A stretch of DNA of 5,238 nt from Pseudomonadota bacterium (lineage in GTDB: Bacteria > Desulfobacterota > Desulfobacteria > Desulfobacterales > RPRI01). Positions 1 to 4,560 of the stretch are shown piece after piece. The stretch covers positions 1 to 5,238 of the forward strand of contig JAHJRK010000069.1 in NCBI GenBank assembly GCA_018830925.1, given 5' to 3'. Position numbers and translations under genes: made by a program. The notes beneath the pieces are model-generated. The model had not been told where the DNA came from, did not search any database, and worked only from the letters and a program-made list of their open reading frames with translations. How positions within the stretch are numbered: position 1 is the first letter of the stretch; each line of letters starts with the position of its first letter.

Positions 1-544
1 AATTGTTTAAAATCTCTCTGCAGATTTTCTCTCCGCAATCCCCTGCCCCTACTATAAGTATTCTTTTCCCACCGGATTGTTTCCTGGTCAACAAGCCGAT
101 CAGATTACTCATGGCAGTCAGCCGGGAACCCTCTCCGCTTAAATGCTCGTAATAAAGTCGTATTGATACACGATATCCGGTAATCAATAAGACGGTAAAG
201 CACCAGTCGATTATGAAAATGGAACGGGAAAATCCTTCGAACCTTGTCGTAAAGAGAATAAATAATATGATCAGAAAGCTGCTTATGGCGGAGGCTTTGA
301 TGATATTTAACAGATCCGCAATGCTGGTGTATCTCCACATACCGCGGTAAAGATCGAATAAATAGAAGGATATTATTTTGACAAGTATTATCGCGGGAAG
401 CGCTTTATACAGCAAAACAAAATTGTGTGAAGGAATGGAGAATTCAAAACGGACAAGATAGGCTCCGTATATTGAAGCGGCGATCAGGGCGATATCAATT
501 CCGAGAACGATTAACAATCTGCTGTATAGAGATCTGAATTTCAT
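1..544 (-). CDS. Membrane-anchored nucleotide-sugar 4,6-dehydratase, FlaA1/CapD/WbpM type (N-terminal 181 residues, runs off window)
   Basis: I translated this gene by hand from the ATG at 544-542; it is open to the window edge. Four hydrophobic segments lie at about residues 11-31, 47-64, 84-99 and 108-123. Between the second and third is DLYRGMWRYTSIADLLNI (64-81), a hallmark of the membrane domain of FlaA1/CapD/WbpM-like dehydratases. At the visible end a Rossmann-type nucleotide motif begins: ILIVGAGDCG (162-171). The family makes UDP-4-keto-6-deoxy-HexNAc from UDP-GlcNAc (dehydratase, sometimes with 5-epimerisation) at the inner membrane for O-antigen or capsule sugars. Most of the catalytic domain lies outside the window, so dehydratase activity is inferred. 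The ATG overlaps the TAA of the ElyC-like gene by one base (TAATG), with AGAGGA 8 nt upstream, so the two genes are probably translationally coupled. A full-length protein would be about 600 residues or more. Confidence 0.88.
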   Translation of the reverse strand, partial: MKFRSLYSRLLIVLGIDIALIAASIYGAYLVRFEFSIPSHNFVLLYKALPAIILVKIISFYLFDLYRGMWRYTSIADLLNIIKASAISSFLIILFILFTTRFEGFSRSIFIIDWCFTVLLITGYRVSIRLYYEHLSGEGSRLTAMSNLIGLLTRKQSGGKRILIVGAGDCGEKICREILNN

Positions 545-1308
545 TATATCCGTCCTCTTAATTTGGACCAGAGCATGCCGAGATATTCATGAACGGCAAG
601 TTCCATTTTTTCAATTCCGTTCGAATCCGGAAAAAACATGAAGGGATCGACTTCCTTTCTGTTTTTAACACGGTAGCCGGACGGAGACGGTATCGGATAC
701 ATTCCCTGTTTTTGAAAAAGAGCCATTGAGCGGGGCATATGGAATGCGGAAGTTACCAGAATAAATTTGTCCTTTTCTACTATTTTTTTTATTAATATTG
801 CCTGATCTTCAGTGTCGAGACCGGAAGGTTCTTCTTGAATGTCATCTTTATCAATTCCAAGGATAATTGCAAGCTCCGCCATGCTTTTTGATTCAGGAAC
901 AGGATCGAATATATTGCTGCCGGACAAAATCATTCTGCTTTGAGGCAATCTCTTATGTATGATAACTCCTTCAATAAGTCTTGATAACGACTCTCCTGAA
1001 ATCCTGCTGGCCACAGGCAGATTCGGATCTGTTACATGGCCTCCGCCAAGCACTACAATCCATTTTACATCGGATATCGAGTCAATCTTCTTAAGAGGCT
1101 GATATCTATGTTCAAGTGTTCCGAGCGCTCTGTCCGGTAATGCATCATAACTCATGAACAGGAGAAAAACAACGCCCAGGGTAACCGTGAATTTTCCGGT
1201 TTTCTGCCGTCTTGTAAATAGGAGCAGAAACAGGCCCGAAACAAGCAGCACGATACAAACCGTCATGGGTGATAGAAGCAGTCCTATAATTTTCTTCATT
1301 AAAAACAT
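544..1308 (-). CDS. ElyC-like envelope biogenesis protein, DUF218/YdcF-SanA superfamily
   Basis: The 254-residue protein has two N-terminal membrane segments (about 7-31 and 40-55) and a DUF218 domain outside the membrane. Visible family motifs are VKWIVVLGGG (81-90), an LSRLIEGV helix with Glu113, ILSGS (127-131), the acidic DTEDQA (165-170) and LVTSAFHMPRSMALF (184-198). Length, two-TM layout and motifs match remembered E. coli ElyC (about 259 aa) better than SanA or YdcF. ElyC is needed for cell-wall integrity and is linked to undecaprenyl-phosphate metabolism; its biochemical reaction is not settled. I chose the ATG at 1308 because MFLMKKIIG aligns with the ElyC N-terminus; MKK at 1299 is the alternative. 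Neither start has a strong Shine-Dalgarno sequence. The gene lies between the initiating transferase and the dehydratase and overlaps the latter, suggesting a role in the same lipid-linked glycan pathway. Confidence 0.87.
   Translation of the reverse strand: MFLMKKIIGLLLSPMTVCIVLLVSGLFLLLFTRRQKTGKFTVTLGVVFLLFMSYDALPDRALGTLEHRYQPLKKIDSISDVKWIVVLGGGHVTDPNLPVASRISGESLSRLIEGVIIHKRLPQSRMILSGSNIFDPVPESKSMAELAIILGIDKDDIQEEPSGLDTEDQAILIKKIVEKDKFILVTSAFHMPRSMALFQKQGMYPIPSPSGYRVKNRKEVDPFMFFPDSNGIEKMELAVHEYLGMLWSKLRGRI
553..558 (-). promoter_or_regulatory. Ribosome binding site of the dehydratase gene, inside the ElyC-like gene
   Basis: On the minus strand AGAGGA lies 8 nt before the ATG at 544. It falls within the last codons of the upstream gene. 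Together with the one-base stop/start overlap, it fixes the dehydratase start and suggests coupled translation. Confidence 0.7.
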
Positions 1309-1343
1309 CGTTTCTTAACCATTGTCATATAATTTTTCGGCAT

Positions 1344-1364
1344 TTAGCGCTGATGGTTAGCGCT
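1344..1364. repeat. AGCGCT palindrome pair forming a short hairpin
   Basis: TTAGCGCT occurs at 1344-1351 and again at 1357-1364, a period of 13. AGCGCT is self-complementary, so the two copies (1346-1351 and 1359-1364) can pair around a 7-nt GATGGTT loop. No T-run follows on either strand, so it is not a standard intrinsic terminator. It lies in the gap between the sugar transferase and ElyC-like genes, just upstream of the latter. Confidence 0.5.
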
Positions 1365-1377
1365 TCAGCTTCACTAC

Positions 1378-1397
1378 GTGTCGCTTTGTGTCACTTG
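1378..1397. repeat. Imperfect 10-bp tandem repeat
   Basis: GTGTCGCTTT (1378-1387) is followed directly by GTGTCACTTG (1388-1397), with 8 of 10 positions identical. It runs into the octamer repeat block and is part of the same low-complexity intergenic stretch. No function is apparent. Confidence 0.4.
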
Positions 1398-1480
1398 AAT
1401 CCTGCAATCCTGGAACCCTGCCGAAGGCCCGCCAATCACTATGGTGGGAATCCTTGAACCCTGGAATCCTTGAATCCTTC
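1395..1480. repeat. Two clusters of degenerate octamer repeats, consensus TKGAAYCC
   Basis: The first cluster has TTGAATCC, TGCAATCC and TGGAACCC at exact 8-bp steps from 1395 to 1418. A 27-bp interruption (1419-1445) contains CCGAAGG and a CACTATGGTGG stretch. The second cluster has GGGAATCC, TTGAACCC, TGGAATCC and TTGAATCC at 8-bp steps from 1446 to 1477. This is most of the 191-bp gap between the transferase stop and the ElyC-like start. I see no gene, terminator or clear promoter here. I recall similar intergenic octamer arrays in deltaproteobacterial genomes, but cannot check this. They resemble minisatellite-like interspersed repeats rather than CRISPR. Confidence 0.75.
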
Positions 1481-1499
1481 TATTTTTATCAAATAAACA

Positions 1500-2060
1500 T
1501 CAGTGTTTAACACCTTTGCCTGCGATAACATTAGATAAAGTCAACATCAGTATCTTGAGGTCAAAAATGAATGACCGGTTTTTCAGATAATAGAGATCAT
1601 AATCGACCTTCACCGGAATCGGAAGTTCATCCCTCCCGTTTATCTGCGCCCAGCCTGTTATTCCCGGAACAAGAGTGTGAATACCTTTTGATGTCCGCAG
1701 CTCGACAAGATCATCCTGGTTGAACAGAGCCGGTCTCGGTCCTACAAAACTCATATCTCCTTTCAGCACACTGAATATCTGAGGCAGTTCATCAAGACTC
1801 GTCTTTCGGATAAAACTGCCGATTGTCGTTACATATCGATCCGGATCAGCCAGCAGATGGGTCGCGACAGGGGGCGTATCCGTTCTCATCGACCTGAATT
1901 TGGGCATCCGGAAAATGGCATTATTTTTTCCCACCCTGTCCGACCAGTAAAGCACAGGTCCCCTTGAGGTAAGTTTTATAAGAATTGAAATGACAAGCAT
2001 AGGAATTGATAGAAGAATCAGCAGTAATATTGAAATTATCACATCAAATAATCTTTTCAT
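1500..2060 (-). CDS. Initiating sugar-phosphate transferase, PglC-type (bacterial sugar transferase family)
   Basis: The 186-residue protein is a minimal monotopic phosphoglycosyl transferase. It moves a sugar-1-phosphate from a UDP-sugar onto undecaprenyl phosphate at the cytoplasmic face of the inner membrane, the first committed step of a glycan repeat unit. It begins MKRLFD, the family's usual start, followed by one hydrophobic segment (7-30) with a Ser-Ile-Pro break (18-20) like the re-entrant helix of PglC. Further motifs are KFRSM (54-58), the catalytic Asp-Glu dyad in SLDELPQ (D90, E91), GDMSFVGPRPA (101-111) and PGITGWAQINGR (132-143). There is no N-terminal multi-TM domain, so it is PglC-sized rather than WbaP-sized. 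The ATG follows the toxin stop by 3 nt, in the same frame, and has no recognisable Shine-Dalgarno sequence; reinitiation is the likely mode of translation. The sugar is not readable from sequence; QuiNAc or a related 6-deoxy-HexNAc is suggested by the neighbours. Confidence 0.95.
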   Translation of the reverse strand: MKRLFDVIISILLLILLSIPMLVISILIKLTSRGPVLYWSDRVGKNNAIFRMPKFRSMRTDTPPVATHLLADPDRYVTTIGSFIRKTSLDELPQIFSVLKGDMSFVGPRPALFNQDDLVELRTSKGIHTLVPGITGWAQINGRDELPIPVKVDYDLYYLKNRSFIFDLKILMLTLSNVIAGKGVKH

Positions 2061-2063
2061 TTT

Positions 2064-2417
2064 TTAAAGAGAGAAAACCACTTTCAGAGCCTGATCGATC
2101 AAATGCATATCTCTTTGGTCTAATCTGCCCCGCACACGAGACAATCTCAACCGATAGTCAATCGGGCGGGTTTGCAGGCAGTCGGCCACGGACTTCTTGT
2201 CAAGACCGTTTATCTCAGACGGAATCAGTGTCACATTGGTCTTGATTCTTGCCTTTTTTACATTCCATTCTGTAACAGGCACAACCTGGATAACAGGGAC
2301 GCGGGCATTGTAAACATCGTTTGTCACAATCACGCAGGGCCGCACTTTACCTGTCTCAGACCCCTGTACAGGATCAAGATCAATATCGATGATCATACCT
2401 CGTGAAAGAGTCGTCAT
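2064..2417 (-). CDS. MazF/PemK-family endoribonuclease toxin (module 1)
   Basis: The 117-residue protein has the MazF fold signature SRGMIIDIDLDPVQGSETG at 5-23, then KVRPCVIVTND (24-34) and VIQVVPVTEW (42-51). By alignment with remembered B. subtilis MazF (catalytic Arg25, Thr48), R26 and T49 are the matching residues, so the toxin looks intact. MazF toxins cleave single-stranded RNA at short sequences and arrest growth until neutralised by the antitoxin; the recognition sequence here cannot be predicted. The start overlaps the antitoxin stop by 4 nt (ATGA), with no strong Shine-Dalgarno sequence of its own, so translation is probably coupled. The stop is 3 nt before the sugar transferase. 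It is clearly diverged from the second MazF at 4203-4556, apart from the shared DPVxGSETGKxRP core, so a very recent tandem duplication is unlikely. Confidence 0.92.
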   Translation of the reverse strand: MTTLSRGMIIDIDLDPVQGSETGKVRPCVIVTNDVYNARVPVIQVVPVTEWNVKKARIKTNVTLIPSEINGLDKKSVADCLQTRPIDYRLRLSRVRGRLDQRDMHLIDQALKVVFSL

Positions 2418-2647
2418 TCTGGCCAGACTTGAGCGGCTGATTCTGTCAATGCCTTGAGATCAGAATTCTCCATGTAGGTTTCAGTATATAAATCGGCCGA
2501 TTCCTTTAATTGCTGTGATTCCAGTTCTTTCTTCAACCGGTTCAATGCCTCACGAACCAAGGAGCTTTTATCCTTAAAACCGTACTCCTTATAATTATTT
2601 AAGAATTCGACCTGATTCTCTTTACAACTGAATTTTGCCTGCTGCAT
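2414..2647 (-). CDS. Ribbon-helix-helix-like antitoxin of MazF module 1
   Basis: This small 77-residue protein is encoded directly before a MazF toxin with an ATGA overlap, the standard antitoxin position. Its N-terminus fits an RHH DNA-binding domain: a short strand (AKFSC, 4-8), helix A (about 9-22), a turn at GFKDKSS, and helix B (SSLVREALNRLKKELE, about 28-43). The C-terminal part (45-77) is polar and ends in a QVWPE tail, as expected for the disordered toxin-wrapping segment. It should neutralise the toxin and repress the operon by binding the repeated sites at 2664-2705. The ATG has a very strong Shine-Dalgarno sequence (AGAGGAGGAG). It shows no obvious similarity to the second antitoxin (3934-4206). 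The family name is inferred from context and helix pattern. Confidence 0.82.
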   Translation of the reverse strand: MQQAKFSCKENQVEFLNNYKEYGFKDKSSLVREALNRLKKELESQQLKESADLYTETYMENSDLKALTESAAQVWPE

Positions 2648-2650
2648 GAT

Positions 2651-2660
2651 CTCCTCCTCT
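2651..2660 (-). promoter_or_regulatory. Strong ribosome binding site of antitoxin 1
   Basis: On the minus strand AGAGGAGGAG ends 3 nt before the ATG at 2647; its GGAGG core is about 5-6 nt away. It is the strongest Shine-Dalgarno sequence in the window. This contrasts with the weak or absent sites of the downstream toxin and transferase, and would favour antitoxin excess. Confidence 0.75.
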
Positions 2661-2663
2661 GTG

Positions 2664-2705
2664 GGGCCTATAATCAGGCCTTAAAACAGGCCTAATAATA
2701 AGGCT
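2664..2705. promoter_or_regulatory. Operator array: four AGGCCT-like palindromic sites at 12-bp spacing
   Basis: On the plus strand GGGCCT (2664-2669), AGGCCT (2676-2681), AGGCCT (2688-2693) and AAGGCT (2700-2705) start exactly 12 bp apart. The two central sites are perfect palindromes and the outer two are degenerate. Spacers are AT-rich. The array lies between the promoter -10 and the antitoxin Shine-Dalgarno sequence, partly over the -10. Short palindromes at about one helical turn are how RHH repressors often bind cooperatively, so it is probably the autoregulatory operator of module 1. Confidence 0.7.
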
Positions 2706-2724
2706 ATGCCGTATAAGATGTCAA
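2695..2724 (-). promoter_or_regulatory. Sigma70-type promoter of antitoxin-toxin module 1 (and probably the sugar transferase)
   Basis: On the minus strand a perfect -35, TTGACA (2724-2719), is followed after 18 nt by TATTAT (2700-2695), 5 of 6 matches to TATAAT. The -35 overlaps the TGA stop of the upstream epimerase (2723-2721), so the promoter uses the end of that gene. The -10 overlaps the outermost operator site and abuts the next. Transcription would start near 2688 and read antitoxin, toxin and sugar transferase. Confidence 0.7.
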
Positions 2725-3677
2725 TGCATTTTATTATACCATTCTGCCGTTTGTTTTAATCCCTGTGCCAATGTAAAATGAGGATTCCAGTTCAGTTCTC
2801 TTTTGATTCTTGATAAATCAACCGCAAGAGAGTTGTTCAACCTGTCTATCGCCTGTGATTCCCCGGTTATGGCGCCTGCCAGGCGCAGCATAAACAGGGG
2901 CAGATAAAATAACCTTGCCGGTTTACCAATCGCTGTTGCTATTTTTCTGATAAGTTCCGGTGTGGATATATCATAATCGTCGCTTACAAGGTATGTTTTT
3001 TGTCCTGCTTCAGGATGTGTTTGGCATGTCATAATGACATCAACAAGATTACCCAGATAAATCATGCTCCTTTTATTCTTTACACCGGCAAACGGCATCG
3101 GGATTCCCCGGTCAACTATCTTCAACAACTTCAAAAAAATAGCTTTTACTTCAGGACCATAGACCATCGGCGCACGGATACTTACCGTTTCCATGCCTGT
3201 TTCGCCGGCGATGGCTTTTATTATTTTTTCCGCTTCCCATTTACTTATTCCGTAAGGATCTAACGGCCCGGGGATATCGTTCTCGCAATATGGAACTCCC
3301 CTGCCCTCTCCGTTTACTTTAACGGTACTCATGAAAATAAAACGCCGGACACCCGCGGAAGCTGCGGAACGTGCCAGATTCCCGGTTCCGGCAGTATTAA
3401 CAATTCGGTGTTCAGAAAGAGAATCGCAATATGAATCTTCCATGATATGAGCCCGCCCTGCAAGATGTATTACCGAATCGACATTATCGAGTGCATGAGC
3501 CCATTGTGTGTCAGGACCGATCGAGCCTGTTTCTATTATTTGAATCTCTTCGGGAAGGCTCTTTATTTTTTCCCGGGACCGGACAGAGGCGCGGACTTTC
3601 CAACCCCTGGAAAGCATTTCCGCGCAAAGCGCCTTTCCTATAAAACCGTCTGCTCCGGTGATGAGAACTAAAGACAA
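2721..3677 (-). CDS. Extended-SDR NAD-dependent nucleotide-sugar epimerase / 4-ketoreductase (WbpV/WreQ-like)
   Basis: The 318-residue protein is a complete extended SDR. It shows GADGFIG (8-14, the GxxGxxG cofactor loop), HLAGRAH (71-77), MSTVKVNG (116-123), the catalytic pair Y142 and K146 in YGISKWEAE with upstream Ser/Thr 117-118, and a substrate-domain RSMIYLGNLVD (203-213). Members beside a WbpM-type dehydratase and an initiating transferase usually reduce the 4-keto group of UDP-4-keto-6-deoxy-GlcNAc (WbpV, R. etli WreQ). A UDP-hexose 4-epimerase is the main alternative, and sequence alone cannot decide. The start is TTG at 3677: GAGGAG lies 7 nt upstream, an in-frame TAA immediately precedes the TTG, and the first internal ATG (Met21) would remove the cofactor loop. 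The stop overlaps the -35 of the module 1 promoter. Confidence 0.92.
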   Translation of the reverse strand: MSLVLITGADGFIGKALCAEMLSRGWKVRASVRSREKIKSLPEEIQIIETGSIGPDTQWAHALDNVDSVIHLAGRAHIMEDSYCDSLSEHRIVNTAGTGNLARSAASAGVRRFIFMSTVKVNGEGRGVPYCENDIPGPLDPYGISKWEAEKIIKAIAGETGMETVSIRAPMVYGPEVKAIFLKLLKIVDRGIPMPFAGVKNKRSMIYLGNLVDVIMTCQTHPEAGQKTYLVSDDYDISTPELIRKIATAIGKPARLFYLPLFMLRLAGAITGESQAIDRLNNSLAVDLSRIKRELNWNPHFTLAQGLKQTAEWYNKMH

Positions 3678-3684
3678 TTAAATA

Positions 3685-3690
3685 CTCCTC
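3685..3690 (-). promoter_or_regulatory. Ribosome binding site deciding the TTG start of the epimerase/reductase
   Basis: On the minus strand GAGGAG sits 7 nt before TTG (3677-3675). An in-frame TAA at 3680-3678 excludes any upstream start, so the site supports the non-ATG initiation codon. Confidence 0.75.
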
Positions 3691-3702
3691 TTATCCCAAA
3701 AC

Positions 3703-3712
3703 GAGACCTTTG
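3703..3712 (+). repeat. GAGACCTTTG, left copy of a direct repeat bracketing mazEF module 2
   Basis: This 10-bp word recurs in the same orientation at 4561-4570, so the two copies flank the second toxin-antitoxin module. Similarity does not extend beyond the 10 bp, apart from scattered A residues downstream. A 10-mer pair is not statistically unusual in 5 kb; only its placement is suggestive. Confidence 0.35.
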
Positions 3713-3871
3713 AAGAAAGTAAGATTTTGGCCAGGTACAAGGAAGGTTATAATTTCAAGAATAAATACAAAACCACCCGGACTTTCCGTCAGATGGCTTT
3801 AGATACTGTTAAGAGCCACTATTGAACTCAGGTTTGGTATTTTAAATTTCCGCCCTCTTTTTTTATTGTTA

Positions 3872-3901
3872 TTTACATCATTTTCTGGTACAAAATATTA
3901 T
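3872..3901 (+). promoter_or_regulatory. Sigma70-type promoter of antitoxin-toxin module 2
   Basis: TTTACA (3872-3877, 5 of 6 to TTGACA) is followed after 18 nt by TATTAT (3896-3901, 5 of 6 to TATAAT), 32 nt upstream of the ATG at 3934. A weak inverted pair AAAAT/ATTTT (3892-3896 and 3904-3908) and GTAC...TATAC symmetry around the -10 could be an autoregulatory site. They are much less clear than the module 1 operator and share no sequence with it. Confidence 0.55.
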
Positions 3902-3933
3902 ACATTTTTAACACACAAAAAAGAGGTAAAAAT

Positions 3934-4206
3934 ATGTTGTCAACAACACAACAGGAAAAGGTACGAATAAACATCCAACTCCCTGCGGAGATCAAAAAGA
4001 AGCTCTTCAAAGCCTCTTCCCAGCAGGGGAAAAAGGTTTCTGCCTTCGTGCGGGAGTCTATCGAGGAAAAATTAATCCAACTCGACAGGCTGGATTTTGA
4101 GGAACGGATGAAGGCCGCTTATAAGGACTTAGCTGAAGAAAATATCAATATTTCCGAGGATTTCAAATTCTCTGACGCCGAGAATCTCCCAGAGGCCACC
4201 CCATGA
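3934..4206 (+). CDS. Ribbon-helix-helix antitoxin of MazF module 2
   Basis: The 90-residue protein shows a clear RHH pattern: strand VRINIQL (10-16), helix A AEIKKKLFKASSQQG (about 18-32), helix B VSAFVRESIEEKLIQL (about 35-50). An acidic, probably extended tail (51-90, rich in Glu and Asp and ending NLPEATP) should wrap the toxin. Its stop overlaps the MazF start by 4 nt (ATGA). The start is supported by AGAGG 7 nt upstream (3922-3926) and a promoter-like sequence at 3872-3901. It is expected to bind its own promoter as a dimer and to neutralise the downstream MazF. It is divergent from the polysaccharide genes and therefore has its own expression unit. It shares no convincing similarity with antitoxin 1. 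Confidence 0.88.
   Translation: MLSTTQQEKVRINIQLPAEIKKKLFKASSQQGKKVSAFVRESIEEKLIQLDRLDFEERMKAAYKDLAEENINISEDFKFSDAENLPEATP
4191..4195 (+). promoter_or_regulatory. Ribosome binding site of MazF module 2 within the antitoxin gene
   Basis: AGAGG lies 7 nt before the toxin ATG at 4203, the same AGAGG-N7-ATG layout as at the antitoxin (3922-3926). This toxin therefore has its own site as well as the ATGA overlap, unlike toxin 1. Confidence 0.6.
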
Positions 4207-4556
4207 CGACTTCCAACGTTAAAAGAGGAGAAATCTATTATGCAACCCTCGATCCGGTGGTGGGGAGTGAAACCGGAAAAATCCGGCCGGTGTTGATCAT
4301 TCAAAACAATATCGGAAATCTGTACTCGCCTACGACCATTGTCGCCGTCATAACTGATTATTCAGAGAAAAAAGCAACTTATCCGATCTGCGTGCCTGTC
4401 GGCAGGGATGCCGGTCTGAAAAAACTTTCAATTGTTAATCTGTCGCAGATTCGCACCATCGACAATAGGCGGTTGATAGAGCCGAAAATCACCGTTCTTC
4501 CCGATGAGATCATGGAAAAGGTGGATATTGCGCTAAAGAACAGCCTGGCACTGTAA
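4203..4556 (+). CDS. MazF/NdoA-type endoribonuclease toxin (module 2)
   Basis: The 117-residue protein closely follows remembered B. subtilis MazF (EndoA/NdoA) along its whole length: VKRGEIYYATLDPVVGSETG (6-25), KIRPVLIIQNNIGNLYSPT (26-44), TIVAVITDY (45-53), LSQIRTIDNRRL, and a C-terminal VDIALKNSLAL helix. R28 and T51 correspond to its catalytic Arg25 and Thr48, so it is predicted to be an active sequence-specific mRNA interferase. Bacillus MazF cuts at UACAU; whether this protein shares that specificity is unknown. It is translated from an ATG overlapping the antitoxin stop. It points toward, and ends 28 bp short of, the convergent SDR gene at 4585-5238. It is more typical of the family than toxin 1, and the two share mainly the DPVxGSETGKxRP core. 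Confidence 0.95.
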   Translation: MTTSNVKRGEIYYATLDPVVGSETGKIRPVLIIQNNIGNLYSPTTIVAVITDYSEKKATYPICVPVGRDAGLKKLSIVNLSQIRTIDNRRLIEPKITVLPDEIMEKVDIALKNSLAL

Positions 4557-4560
4557 CATA

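Larger units (their letters stand above)
3682..3825 (+). other. Possible short gene remnant or chance open frame in the divergent intergenic region
   Basis: The 256-bp gap between the epimerase start and antitoxin 2 holds a plus-strand frame open from 3682 to TGA at 3823-3825 with no start codon near its beginning. It reads ...NETFEESKILARYKEGYN, then FKNKYKTTRTFRQMALDT, ending in VKSHY. The composition looks protein-like, as in a C-terminal fragment of a truncated gene, but I recognise no family. A 47-codon open stretch can occur by chance. The same stretch begins with the GAGACCTTTG repeat. Confidence 0.2.

Noticed and set aside
105..338. Minus-strand open frame of about 77 codons
   Set aside because: It overlaps, in another frame, the hand-translated dehydratase N-terminus with its clear family motif and membrane segments.
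1297..1299. Alternative ATG start (MKKIIG) for the ElyC-like gene
   Set aside because: The upstream start at 1308 gives MFLMKKIIG, which aligns better with the ElyC N-terminus. The alternative has no better ribosome binding site, though it cannot be fully excluded.
1346..1364. AGCGCT hairpin as terminator of the sugar transferase transcript
   Set aside because: The stem is only 6 bp, no T-run follows, and it lies far past the transferase stop (1500) and close to the next gene.
1395..1480. Octamer array considered as a CRISPR
   Set aside because: The units are 8 bp, contiguous and degenerate, with no spacers of CRISPR length.
2006..2405. Two plus-strand open frames opposite the toxin 1 and transferase genes
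   Set aside because: They are antisense to well-supported genes and have no domain signal or ribosome binding site worth reporting.
3000..3671. Plus-strand open frames opposite the epimerase/reductase
   Set aside because: They are antisense shadows of a complete SDR gene with intact motifs.
3858..3864. T7 run considered as an intrinsic terminator
   Set aside because: No GC-rich hairpin precedes it. It lies just upstream of the module 2 promoter, and no plus-strand gene clearly ends before it.
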